6,990 bases of DNA from Betaproteobacteria bacterium (GCA_009923345.1 RFTR01000105.1:1-6990); one strand, 5' to 3'; counted from the stretch's first letter, positions 1 through 6,425 are shown. Notes: generated from the sequence alone by a model not told the origin. A program made the numbers and translations.

Positions 1-38
1 GCAATCCCAAGTACGCCCATTGGTTGACCAAGGTTTAA
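1..38 (+). CDS. ilvE: 3' end of probable branched-chain amino acid aminotransferase (partial)
   Basis: Only the last 11 complete codons are visible, reading NPKYAHWLTKV and then TAA at 36-38. This tail resembles the C-terminus of IlvE-type branched-chain aminotransferases of Burkholderiales, in which ilvE lies directly before a CHCC zinc-finger gene and waaF. The identification therefore rests mostly on gene order and on a short C-terminal resemblance. IlvE transfers the amino group between glutamate and the 2-oxo acids of leucine, isoleucine and valine, using PLP, in the cytoplasm. The stop lies 3 nt before the next ATG, so the two genes are probably co-transcribed. Any other gene ending in this frame cannot be excluded from so few residues. 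Confidence 0.5.
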   Translation, partial: NPKYAHWLTKV

Positions 39-41
39 GCC

Positions 42-245
42 ATGACCAATACAGTCGAGCTTTTAGCCAAAGATCTCAATGGCCATGGCGGCGTGTTTTG
101 CCCCAGCGCCAAGGCTGACATGGCTTTGTGGAACAGCCATCCCAAGGTCTATTTAGACGTGGCCAAATCTGGCGAAGCCAAGTGCCCGTATTGCGGCACT
201 ACTTTTAAACTTGCAGCCGGCGAACACGTTGGCAACCACCACTAA
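42..245 (+). CDS. Small CHCC zinc-finger protein (zf-CHCC domain)
   Basis: A 67-residue protein with one putative zinc site: Cys20, His33, and Cys48/Cys51 in a CPYC knuckle. This C-x12-H-x14-C-x2-C spacing is that of the zf-CHCC domain, also found in the mitochondrial complex I subunit NDUFS6. The length equals that of the stand-alone bacterial family members, so it is full length. There is no signal peptide or membrane segment, so it should be cytoplasmic. An AAGG at 30-33, 8 nt before the ATG at 42, is a plausible ribosome binding site and lies inside the upstream gene. Its 3' end overlaps the likely start of waaF. The family has no firmly established function in bacteria. A role as an accessory protein for respiratory complex I is possible by homology only, and nothing else here supports it. 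Confidence 0.9.
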   Translation: MTNTVELLAKDLNGHGGVFCPSAKADMALWNSHPKVYLDVAKSGEAKCPYCGTTFKLAAGEHVGNHH

Positions 246-1284
246 ACAAGCCTTAGTCATTGCCCCCCAGTGGATTGGGGACGCGGTAATGACAGAACCC
301 CTGATGCGACGCCTAGCTGCGCGCGGTGAACGCTTAACCGTCGCGGCGATGTCGTCTGTTGCGCCCGTTTATCGCGCCATGCCCAGTGTGTTCGAAGTGT
401 TGGAGCTGCCTTTTCAACACGGCGGATTGCAGTTGTTCGAGCGGTGGATACTTGCGCGCTCTTTGCGTGGGCGTTTTGAGAAAGCCTATGTGTGCCCCAA
501 CTCATTCAAGAGCGCGCTGATACCTTGGATGGCAAATATCCCACAGCGGATTGGCTATACCGGCGAAGCGCGTTACGGCGTGTTGACTGATCGGCTTGAA
601 AACCCTTCCTCAGAAGCGCGCCCTCCGATGGTGGAGTGGTATGCGGCATTGAGCTTGGTCGGACAAAACAACCAGCCTATGAAGCTCACTGGTGATTTAC
701 GCCCCGTGCTGCAAGTGCCACCGCAAGCGATAGACGAAGCACTAGAGCGATTGGCCAAGCGCCCCGACTTGCCTACCTTGGCGCGCAACAGCTATGTGGT
801 GTTTGCGCCAGGCGCTGAATATGGCCCTGCCAAACGTTGGCCTGCCAGACATTTTGCTGAATTGGCTGGCATGGTCGACAGCCCGATCATCTTGTTAGGC
901 GGTTCACAAGACCGTGCATTTTGTGCAGAGATCGCAACTGCGGCCAATGCCAAACAAAGTGGTCGCTGCCATAACTTGGCAGGTGAAACGGATTTGATGC
1001 AAGCCTTTGCATTAATCAGCTCTGCGTATCGTGTGGTGAGCAACGACTCTGGTTTGATGCACGTTGCCGCTGCGATGGGTGTGCCCCAAGTGGCGGTGTT
1101 TGGTTCATCCAGTCCAGACCACACGCCGCCCTTGAACGACAAAGCCCGCGTGGTGTGGTTGCGCGTGGATCCCAAATACCAACCGCCATTGGCCTGTGCA
1201 CCTTGTTACGAACGCACTTGCCCGTTAGGACACACGCGGTGTTTAGAAGACGTGCAAGCCGAGCGGGTTCACGCTTTGCTTTGA
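229..1284 (+). CDS. waaF: ADP-heptose:LPS heptosyltransferase II
   Basis: WaaF (RfaF) is a GT-B-fold glycosyltransferase of family GT9. It adds the second L-glycero-D-manno-heptose from ADP-heptose to the LPS inner core on the cytoplasmic face of the inner membrane. Visible hallmarks, numbered from the TTG at 229 (351 residues, usual family length), are the N-terminal strand and motif APQWIGDAVMTEPL (12-25), NSFKSALIP (91-99), the nucleotide-sugar loop PGAEYGPAKRWP (194-205), NDSGLMHVAAA (272-282) and SSSPDHTPPL (293-302). A C-terminal four-cysteine segment (Cys323, 326, 331, 338) typical of WaaF follows. The start is uncertain: there is no in-frame ATG until 289, which would remove the first motif. 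TTG at 229 best fits the family N-terminus, and TTG at 211 is the alternative. Neither has a clear Shine-Dalgarno, so translation is probably coupled to the overlapping zinc-finger gene. The last 16 nt overlap the convergent ampG gene. Confidence 0.94.
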   Translation: MATTTKQALVIAPQWIGDAVMTEPLMRRLAARGERLTVAAMSSVAPVYRAMPSVFEVLELPFQHGGLQLFERWILARSLRGRFEKAYVCPNSFKSALIPWMANIPQRIGYTGEARYGVLTDRLENPSSEARPPMVEWYAALSLVGQNNQPMKLTGDLRPVLQVPPQAIDEALERLAKRPDLPTLARNSYVVFAPGAEYGPAKRWPARHFAELAGMVDSPIILLGGSQDRAFCAEIATAANAKQSGRCHNLAGETDLMQAFALISSAYRVVSNDSGLMHVAAAMGVPQVAVFGSSSPDHTPPLNDKARVVWLRVDPKYQPPLACAPCYERTCPLGHTRCLEDVQAERVHALL

Positions 1285-2621
1285 CGCGCGGCGAGCCAGA
1301 CCAGTAATAAAACAGGTATACCAAGCAATGCGGTGCTATTAAAAAATTCCGCGTAGCCGTGTGCATCTACATACACACCAGAGAATCCAGCCAACCATTT
1401 AGGTGCGAGCAACATCATCGAACTAAACAAGGCGTATTGCGTGGCTGAGTAGTTCACATTGGTGAGCCCCGATAAATACGCGATAAACGCCGCAGAGGCG
1501 ATGCCACTGGCTAGGTTGTCGGCAGAGACCACCCAAATCAAGGCGGTTAAATCGTGGCCGACACCTGCAAGCCATGCAAACAGCAAATTGGTCGCTGCAC
1601 TTAAAACAGCGCCCAACATCAAAATGCGCATCACGCCCAAACGCATCGACAAAACACCACCAATGAATGCGCCGACCAAAGTCATGATGACCCCAAACAC
1701 TTTACTGACCGCTGCCACTTCGTCTTTGGTGTATCCCATATCCACATAAAACGGATTGGCCATGATGCCCATCACTACATCGCTGATGCGGTAGATGGCG
1801 ATCAATAGCAAGATGATTACCGCCTGCCATTGGTAGCGGCGAATGAAGTCGGCAAATGGCTCTACCAAGGCAGACTGCAACCATTCTTTGGCGTTACGCG
1901 CAGGAGGTAATTCAATGGCTACAGGCTCTGCAGAAAACAACACAGTGAGCAAGCCAACGCTCATGGAAGCAGCCATCACCCAGTAAGCGGTTTGCCAAGC
2001 CAGATGCTGATAAACACTTGCTGCAGCATCGATAGGAGCGACCGGCACAACAGAAGCACGCGCCGCGACCCACAACACGCCTGCACCGGCCCAAATCATG
2101 GCTAAGCGATACCCTGTTTGGTAAGTGGCCGCTAAAGCGGCTTGGTGTTGCGTGTCAGCAGACTCAATGCGAAATGCATCTAGTGCAATGTCTTGGGTTG
2201 CTGATCCAAATGCCACCAACAGCGCGCACCACACAACAGGCTCTAAATTACTTTGTGGATCAGACCATCCCATGCCTAACAAGCCGACTATGACCAAGCA
2301 TTGCGCAAACATCAACCAACTGCGTCTGCGTCCTAGTTGTTTGGTGAGTAATGGCAGCGAGAGTCGGTCTACTAAAGGTGCCCATACCCATTTAAAGCCG
2401 TAAACCAACCCTACCCAACTTAAAAAACCAATTGTGCTGCGGTCAATCCCCGCTTCGCGTAGGCGAAAACTCAAAGTGCCCAATACCAGCAACAATGGCA
2501 GGCCTGCAGAAAATCCTAAAAACAGCATCCGCCAAGAGGCAGGCTCTAAATAGACAAGCCATGCGTCGCGCCAACTAGGTTTGGTGGGGGTTGACGAGGC
2601 AGGACTTGTTGTATCGTTCAT
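1269..2621 (-). CDS. ampG: AmpG family muropeptide permease (MFS)
   Basis: An inner-membrane MFS permease expected to import GlcNAc-anhydroMurNAc peptides for peptidoglycan recycling. In bacteria with an AmpR/AmpC system these also act as beta-lactamase-inducing signals. From the ATG at 2621 it has 450 residues, somewhat shorter than E. coli AmpG (about 490). AmpG-like segments are LGFSAGLPLLLVLGTL (35-50), a TIGF motif (63-66), FKWVWAPLVDR (76-86), GRRRSWL (97-103), QDIALDAFRIE (143-153) and YSATQYALFSS (391-401). Multiple hydrophobic helices run throughout, with charged cytoplasmic loops near 93-101 and 233-247. A TTG 48 nt upstream (2669) would extend the protein by 16 residues, but it runs into the divergent protease gene and is less likely. 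A GGGG stretch lies only 2 nt before the ATG, an unusually short spacing. Its 3' end overlaps waaF by 16 nt. Transport of another glycan cannot be excluded. Confidence 0.92.
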   Translation of the reverse strand: MNDTTSPASSTPTKPSWRDAWLVYLEPASWRMLFLGFSAGLPLLLVLGTLSFRLREAGIDRSTIGFLSWVGLVYGFKWVWAPLVDRLSLPLLTKQLGRRRSWLMFAQCLVIVGLLGMGWSDPQSNLEPVVWCALLVAFGSATQDIALDAFRIESADTQHQAALAATYQTGYRLAMIWAGAGVLWVAARASVVPVAPIDAAASVYQHLAWQTAYWVMAASMSVGLLTVLFSAEPVAIELPPARNAKEWLQSALVEPFADFIRRYQWQAVIILLLIAIYRISDVVMGIMANPFYVDMGYTKDEVAAVSKVFGVIMTLVGAFIGGVLSMRLGVMRILMLGAVLSAATNLLFAWLAGVGHDLTALIWVVSADNLASGIASAAFIAYLSGLTNVNYSATQYALFSSMMLLAPKWLAGFSGVYVDAHGYAEFFNSTALLGIPVLLLVWLAARQSKA

Positions 2622-2658
2622 AGCCCCTATTTTGAGGGAATTGGTCAGAGGAATTGAT
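2622..2658. promoter_or_regulatory. Divergent ampG / M48 protease intergenic region
   Basis: Only 37 nt separate the two divergent start codons, so promoters for both genes must overlap each other or the neighbouring coding sequence. On the + strand a weak candidate is TTGTTG (2606-2611), 16 nt, TATTTT (2628-2633), matching the sigma70 consensus at 3/6 and 4/6 positions. I see no comparable match toward ampG. The assignment as a regulatory region comes from gene orientation; the promoter elements are tentative. Confidence 0.35.
2647..2652 (+). promoter_or_regulatory. Ribosome binding site of the M48 protease
   Basis: AGAGGA lies 6 nt before the ATG at 2659, a good Shine-Dalgarno match and spacing. 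It decides the start: the longer reading from the TTG at 2581 would overlap ampG and place 26 atypical residues before what looks like a normal signal peptide. Confidence 0.7.
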
Positions 2659-3492
2659 ATGTACTTCAAACGCGCGTTGCTTTATTTAGTTTTGATATCT
2701 GCCTGCGTCATGGCAGGCGCCCCTTTGCTCGCGCGCGAAGGCGTTGAAGTTGGCAAAGAATCTGCATTTGCCAACTTGGTTCCTGCAGCTGAGGTGGAGC
2801 AGTCGGCGCGTCAGCAGTATGCACAAATGCTCAAGGAGGCCGCTAGTAAAAACGCATTAGGGCCTGATGATCATCCACAAGTACAGCGTTTGCGTCGGAT
2901 AGCCAAAGAACTTATTCCATTCGCATTGCAGTGGAACCCGCGCGCCAAAGACTGGGCGTGGGAAGTTAACTTGATTGGATCCAACCAAATCAATGCGTTT
3001 TGTATGCCTGGGGGCAAGATCGTTTTTTACACCGGCATCTTGAACCAACTCAAGCTCACTGACGATGAAGTGGCAATGGTCATGGGGCATGAAATAGCCC
3101 ACGCATTGCGCGAGCATGCGCGTGAGCGTATGGGTAAATCAGTAGCAACGGATGGACTTGCAAGAATCGGCAGCACCATCGCAGCAGCGGCATTTGGCAT
3201 CAACCCCAATCTGACAGATTTTGTAGCACGCCAAGGCGCCAACTTGCTCACACTTAAATTCAGCCGAGATGACGAAACCGAAGCAGACTTGGTCGGCATG
3301 GAGCTCGCCGCTCGCGCTGGCTACAACCCCGAGTCGGGTGTATCGTTGTGGCAAAAAATGAGCGAAGCTAACAAAGGTGCGCCGCCTCAATGGTTGAGCA
3401 CACATCCATCAGGCAATTCGCGAATTCATGAAATTCAGGCCAATTTGCCCAAGGTGATGCCCCTCTACGAACGCGCTAAAGCGGTTCGATAA
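2659..3492 (+). CDS. Exported M48 family zinc metalloprotease (LoiP/YggG-like)
   Basis: A 277-residue envelope metallopeptidase. The zinc site is HEIAH (144-148), with Glu145 as catalytic base, and the third ligand is probably Glu208 in the TEAD motif. The C-terminal STHPSGNSRI (247-256) is another M48 hallmark. The N-terminus MYFKRALLYLVLISAC is a secretion signal: two basic residues, then a short hydrophobic core. ISAC (13-16) fits a lipobox, which would make it a lipoprotein like E. coli LoiP. Cleavage after the Ala at 25 by signal peptidase I is the alternative. Family members degrade misfolded or outer-membrane-associated proteins in the periplasm; the substrate here is unknown. It has no further membrane segments, unlike HtpX. 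A good ribosome binding site supports this start. It is transcribed away from ampG, and its stop lies 4 nt from the stop of the convergent hydrolase gene. Confidence 0.93.
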   Translation: MYFKRALLYLVLISACVMAGAPLLAREGVEVGKESAFANLVPAAEVEQSARQQYAQMLKEAASKNALGPDDHPQVQRLRRIAKELIPFALQWNPRAKDWAWEVNLIGSNQINAFCMPGGKIVFYTGILNQLKLTDDEVAMVMGHEIAHALREHARERMGKSVATDGLARIGSTIAAAAFGINPNLTDFVARQGANLLTLKFSRDDETEADLVGMELAARAGYNPESGVSLWQKMSEANKGAPPQWLSTHPSGNSRIHEIQANLPKVMPLYERAKAVR

Positions 3493-3496
3493 ATCT

Positions 3497-4135
3497 TTAG
3501 GTGCCACCCACATACGGGTTGCTCATACGCTCACGACCAAACGTACTTTCAGGCCCGTGCCCTGGAATAAACACTGTGTCGTTCCCCATCGGCCACAAGC
3601 GTTGGGTAATGCTGTCGATCAAGTCTTGGTGGTTACCGCGTGGGAAATCAGTGCGGCCAATGCTGCCAGCAAACAGAACATCGCCAACAAAAGCGCGCTT
3701 GATTTCGGGTGAATAAAAAACTACATGGCCTGGTGTGTGGCCAGGGCAGTGGCGCACTTGTAAAGTGTGTTTGCCTAAGGTGACGGTATCGCCATCATGC
3801 AACCACCGCGTAGGCGTGAATGCGCGAGATGGAGGAAAACCATAGCTCGCTGCCGCTTGCGCCAAACCATCAATCCAGAATTGGTCGCCTTCATGTGGTC
3901 CGATGATCGGAAGTTTCAAACGTTGGGCCAATTCTGCTGTGCCACCTGCATGGTCGATGTGCGCATGCGTGATCCAGATTTGTTCTAAGGTGACACCGAG
4001 TTGCTTGCACCCATCAAGCAGTATGTCTAAGTCACCACCCGGGTCGATGATGGCGCCGCGCATAGTTTCATCGCACCAAACGACGGAGCAGTTTTGTTGG
4101 AAAGGGGTGACGGGAATGGTTTCGTATTGGAGCAT
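3497..4135 (-). CDS. MBL-fold metallo-hydrolase, YcbL / glyoxalase II-like
   Basis: A 212-residue cytoplasmic hydrolase with all the metal-binding motifs of the metallo-beta-lactamase fold: THAHIDH (56-62), HCPGHTPGH (129-137), GDVLF (151-155) and PGHGPEST (191-198). The start IPVTPFQQNCSVVW and the GRTDFPRG segment (160-167) resemble YcbL, a short glyoxalase II-like family of about 215 residues. Salmonella YcbL hydrolyses S-D-lactoylglutathione, so methylglyoxal detoxification is the best guess. The related ETHE1 persulfide dioxygenases share part of the motifs and are the main alternative. I chose the ATG at 4135 because family members begin just before this strand. An ATG at 4177 would add 14 residues with no counterpart in YcbL. 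Neither start has a strong ribosome binding site. The gene is divergent from the thioesterase. Confidence 0.92.
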   Translation of the reverse strand: MLQYETIPVTPFQQNCSVVWCDETMRGAIIDPGGDLDILLDGCKQLGVTLEQIWITHAHIDHAGGTAELAQRLKLPIIGPHEGDQFWIDGLAQAAASYGFPPSRAFTPTRWLHDGDTVTLGKHTLQVRHCPGHTPGHVVFYSPEIKRAFVGDVLFAGSIGRTDFPRGNHQDLIDSITQRLWPMGNDTVFIPGHGPESTFGRERMSNPYVGGT

Positions 4136-4214
4136 GTGGAAGCTATTACAGAATGAAAGTGGTAACAGCGTGTGCATTATCCTAGAGCAAAGATATTTAA
4201 ATTAAAGGCACCCT
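4136..4214. promoter_or_regulatory. Divergent hydrolase / thioesterase intergenic region
   Basis: This 79-nt gap must hold promoters for both divergent genes. On the - strand GATAAT (4176-4181) matches the sigma70 -10 box at 5 of 6 positions. It would start transcription roughly 30 nt before the hydrolase ATG at 4135, but no good -35 box accompanies it. An AT-rich block at 4190-4206, with the palindrome ATTTAAAT (4195-4202), sits upstream of it. For the thioesterase, AAAGG at 4204-4208 is 6 nt before its ATG and is a good ribosome binding site; I found no convincing + strand promoter. Confidence 0.4.
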
Positions 4215-4646
4215 ATGCAACACCCAGAACTCCAACAGCGTATCCACGACAGTTTTATGCGGCAAGGCATGATGCAGCACCTTGGTGCACGTCTGGTCTC
4301 GGTCAAGCCGGGGATGGTGGAGTTGTCTTTGCCTTTTTCTGAGCGCGTGACGCAACAACAAGGCGGCTACCACGGTGGTGCGATGGGTGCTCTGGCAGAT
4401 ATTGCTGGCGGTTACGCAGCACTGACGCAAGCGCCAGATGGGCACGAGGTCACAACAGTTGAATACAAAATTAATTTTTTGGCTTCATTTCAAGACGGCG
4501 AGTTGCGTGCGCGTGGTTTGGTGATTCGCGCCGGTAAAAAACTTATCGTCACGACTGCAGAGGTCGTCCATTTAGATGCAGACGGGAAAGAATCACCTTG
4601 TGCTCTGATGCAGCAGACAATTGCCGTGGTGCAGAAACGCTACTAA
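4215..4646 (+). CDS. PaaI family hotdog-fold thioesterase
   Basis: A 143-residue single hotdog-domain protein of the usual family length, expected to be a cytoplasmic tetramer that hydrolyses acyl-CoA thioesters. The signature is HGG (53-55) followed by GALADIAGGYAA (58-69). Asp62 sits at the position of the catalytic acid on the central helix, and the long central helix is followed by the strands VTTVEYKINFLA (79-90) and KLIVTTAEVVH (109-119). PaaI proteins act on hydroxyphenylacetyl-CoA and related aryl- or acyl-CoAs; the substrate here cannot be read from the sequence. AAAGG at 4204-4208 supports the ATG. It is followed 69 nt later by an aromatic-ring dioxygenase gene on the same strand, which would suit a role in aromatic catabolism, though the gap and the palindrome inside it make co-transcription uncertain. 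Confidence 0.9.
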   Translation: MQHPELQQRIHDSFMRQGMMQHLGARLVSVKPGMVELSLPFSERVTQQQGGYHGGAMGALADIAGGYAALTQAPDGHEVTTVEYKINFLASFQDGELRARGLVIRAGKKLIVTTAEVVHLDADGKESPCALMQQTIAVVQKRY

Positions 4647-4676
4647 AAATGCATGTTTAGGCATGAAGAGCCCGAG

Positions 4677-4689
4677 GCTGATAATCAGC
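4677..4689. repeat. 13-bp perfect palindrome upstream of the dioxygenase gene
   Basis: GCTGATAATCAGC is a perfect inverted repeat around a central A, in the 69-nt gap between the thioesterase and dioxygenase genes. It is directly followed by TGTCAG, so the half-site is partly repeated. As RNA it could form only a 5-bp stem with a 3-nt loop, and no T-run follows, so a terminator is unlikely. An operator for a dimeric regulator is possible, but no regulator gene lies in the window. Confidence 0.4.
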
Positions 4690-4715
4690 TGTCAGTGCAA
4701 CCCCATCAAGTTTTC

Positions 4716-5507
4716 ATGCAGTCTTTTAAAAATGTCCTATTCGTGCCACATGGCTCACCCACATTTGCGCTCAACCCTGGCGCAGCAGGCGCTGCCATGT
4801 CGGGCATCACGCAAAAATTGACAACCCCACGCGCCATCATCGTAGTCAGCCCTCACTGGGATACGCGTATTCCAACTGTCAGCGTGGCGACGCAACTGGA
4901 AACTATCCATGACTTTTTTGGATTTCCTCAAGAGTTGTACGAACTTCAATATCCGGCGACGGGTTGTCCTGAAGTTGCCAATGAAGTGGTGATAGCTTTG
5001 CAGGCAGCAGGCTTTGAGGTTGCCCAAGACAAAGAACACGGCTTGGACCATGGCGCATGGCAACCCTTGCGACACATGTTTCCCGATGCAGATGTGCCGA
5101 TCGTGCCGCTCTCTATGCAAATGCATGAAGGTCCTGCACATGCGTATCGCATCGGACAGGCGTTATCGGCGTTGACCGATAAAAATATTTGGGTGATTGC
5201 CTCGGGCAACATCACGCACAACTTAACAGACTGGCATGTGGCGGCATCGACTGGCGGAAAAACACCTGCGTATGTCAAAGGCTTTGCAGACTGGGTCGAA
5301 GAAAAACTCAAAGACCACGATGTACAGGCTTTGATAGATTACCGCAACCATAGCGCTGAGGGACGTCAGGCGCATCCCAGTGAAGACCATTTGTTGCCGC
5401 TTTTAGTAGCGCTTGGTGCTGCAGGAAATGAAGCGCAAGCCCAAGCGTTTTACCGAGGAGTCAGCGACTACGTTATCTCCATGGATGGTTATGCTTTTCT
5501 CCATTGA
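4716..5507 (+). CDS. Class III extradiol dioxygenase (LigB / DODA / YgiD-like)
   Basis: A 263-residue protein, almost the same length as E. coli YgiD (262). Members of this LigB-type family use a non-heme metal to cleave catechol rings next to the hydroxyls; plant and E. coli members act on DOPA. The conserved histidines are all present: His12 in PHGSP, His47 in SPHWD, His112 in HGLDHGAW, His168 in NITHNL and His225 in EDHLLPLL. Other shared segments are TIHDFFGFPQELY (63-75) and VPLSMQ (130-135 region). It has no signal peptide. The ATG at 4716 matches the family start. An in-frame ATG at 4653 would add 21 unrelated residues and only 6 nt would separate it from the thioesterase stop. The ribosome binding site is weak (AAG 5 nt upstream). 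It lies 15 nt before the pirin gene, so the two are probably one operon. The natural substrate is unknown. Confidence 0.93.
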   Translation: MQSFKNVLFVPHGSPTFALNPGAAGAAMSGITQKLTTPRAIIVVSPHWDTRIPTVSVATQLETIHDFFGFPQELYELQYPATGCPEVANEVVIALQAAGFEVAQDKEHGLDHGAWQPLRHMFPDADVPIVPLSMQMHEGPAHAYRIGQALSALTDKNIWVIASGNITHNLTDWHVAASTGGKTPAYVKGFADWVEEKLKDHDVQALIDYRNHSAEGRQAHPSEDHLLPLLVALGAAGNEAQAQAFYRGVSDYVISMDGYAFLH

Positions 5508-5522
5508 CGAAGTGACCGGTTC

Positions 5523-6386
5523 ATGAAAACAGTACGTGGCATTCACAGCAAACCGCCCATACATTGGGTGGGCGATGGATTTCCCGTGCGTTCACTGTTT
5601 GACTACCAAGGCTTGGGCAAACAACTCAGCCCATTTCTATTGCTAGACCACGCAGGCCCTGCGCAATTTGCACCTGCAACAAAACCTCGCGGTGTTGGCC
5701 AACACCCGCACCGTGGTTTCGAAACGGTCAGCATCGTGTATGAAGGCGAAGTTGCCCACCGAGACTCCACAGGACAAGGCGGCGTCATCGGACCTGGCGA
5801 TGTGCAATGGATGACGGCCGGCGCTGGCATCTTGCATGAGGAGTTTCATTCAGAAGCATTCACACAGAGCGGTGGGCAACTGCATATGGTGCAGTTATGG
5901 GTTAACTTGCCAGCCAAAGACAAGATGACAGCACCGGGCTATCAGGCCATATTGAGTGCTGAGATACCTAAGGTAGAGATAGACAATGGCGCAGCAAACG
6001 CGCGTGTGATTGCCGGTGAATTTCTAGGTGCGCGTGGTGCCGCACATACCTTCACAGCTATGCAAGTGGTAGACCTCGCAGTAAAAGCGGGGCACTCAGT
6101 CACATTGCCCGCCCATGTTGGGTGGAATACTGTATTGGTGATTTTGAGTGGCAAGGTGCAGATCAATCACGCACATCCTGCGCACGAAGCGCAATTAGTT
6201 GTGTTCTCGCAAGAAGGCGACGCTTTGGTAATCGAGGCTAAAGAGGATGTCAAAGCGTTGCTGCTCAGTGGTCAACCGCTCAATGAGCCCATTGTGGGGC
6301 ATGGGCCATTTGTGATGAACACGATGGAAGAGATCAAGCAGGCGTTTGTTGATTTTCAGGGCGGTGGATTTGGGCGTATGGACTAA
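5523..6386 (+). CDS. Pirin family bicupin protein
   Basis: A 287-residue two-cupin protein of normal pirin length. The N-terminal cupin has the metal ligands His61 and His63 in HPHRGFETV, then His105 and Glu107 in ILHEEFH, after the family motif PGDVQWMTAGAG (91-102). The C-terminal cupin has lost such ligands, as usual, and ends in the hallmark GPFVMNT (261-267), EEI and GGGFG. Some bacterial pirins (E. coli YhhW) open the ring of quercetin in vitro, while others modulate metabolic enzymes or transcription factors; the role here is not known. The ATG follows the dioxygenase stop by 15 nt with only a weak GAAG before it, so translational coupling is plausible. The pairing with an extradiol dioxygenase suggests, but does not prove, a shared role with aromatic compounds or oxidative stress. 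Confidence 0.95.
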   Translation: MKTVRGIHSKPPIHWVGDGFPVRSLFDYQGLGKQLSPFLLLDHAGPAQFAPATKPRGVGQHPHRGFETVSIVYEGEVAHRDSTGQGGVIGPGDVQWMTAGAGILHEEFHSEAFTQSGGQLHMVQLWVNLPAKDKMTAPGYQAILSAEIPKVEIDNGAANARVIAGEFLGARGAAHTFTAMQVVDLAVKAGHSVTLPAHVGWNTVLVILSGKVQINHAHPAHEAQLVVFSQEGDALVIEAKEDVKALLLSGQPLNEPIVGHGPFVMNTMEEIKQAFVDFQGGGFGRMD

Positions 6387-6410
6387 CGCCAGACCAGTGG
6401 ATTTTAGAAG

Positions 6411-6425
6411 TTGTTAACTTAACAA
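6411..6425. repeat. 15-bp AT-rich palindrome between convergent genes
   Basis: TTGTTAA, a central C, then TTAACAA form a perfect inverted repeat 24 nt after the pirin stop and 113 nt beyond the flavoprotein stop. Followed by AAAA, it could at most form a 6-bp AT-rich stem with a 3-nt loop. That is weak for a terminator, yet it sits where a bidirectional terminator of two convergent genes would be expected. Confidence 0.35.

Noticed and set aside
792..1366. Two sizeable open frames on the - strand opposite waaF (127 and 116 codons)
   Set aside because: They lie in the shadow of a confidently identified gene, resemble no protein family and have compositions expected of antisense frames.
2581..2658. 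N-terminal extension of the M48 protease from a TTG at 2581
   Set aside because: It would overlap ampG and precede a normal signal peptide; the ATG at 2659 has a well-placed AGAGGA.
2622..2669. N-terminal extension of AmpG from a TTG at 2669
   Set aside because: It overlaps the divergent protease start, and the 16 extra residues precede a good ATG at 2621.
3500..3508. GGTGCCACC palindrome near the convergent protease/hydrolase stops as a terminator
   Set aside because: It is only 4 bp per arm with a 1-nt centre, lies within hydrolase codons and is not followed by a T-run.
4136..4177. N-terminal extension of the YcbL-like hydrolase from the ATG at 4177
   Set aside because: The added 14 residues have no counterpart in the family, and a -10-like GATAAT at 4176-4181 would overlap that start.
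4653..4715. N-terminal extension of the dioxygenase from the ATG at 4653
   Set aside because: The 21 added residues are unlike the family N-terminus and would cover the palindrome; the ATG at 4716 aligns with known starts.
4755..5311. Long - strand open frames opposite the dioxygenase gene (128 and 121 codons)
   Set aside because: The + strand frame carries the full set of conserved dioxygenase histidines; the antisense frames show no recognisable domain and no ribosome binding site.
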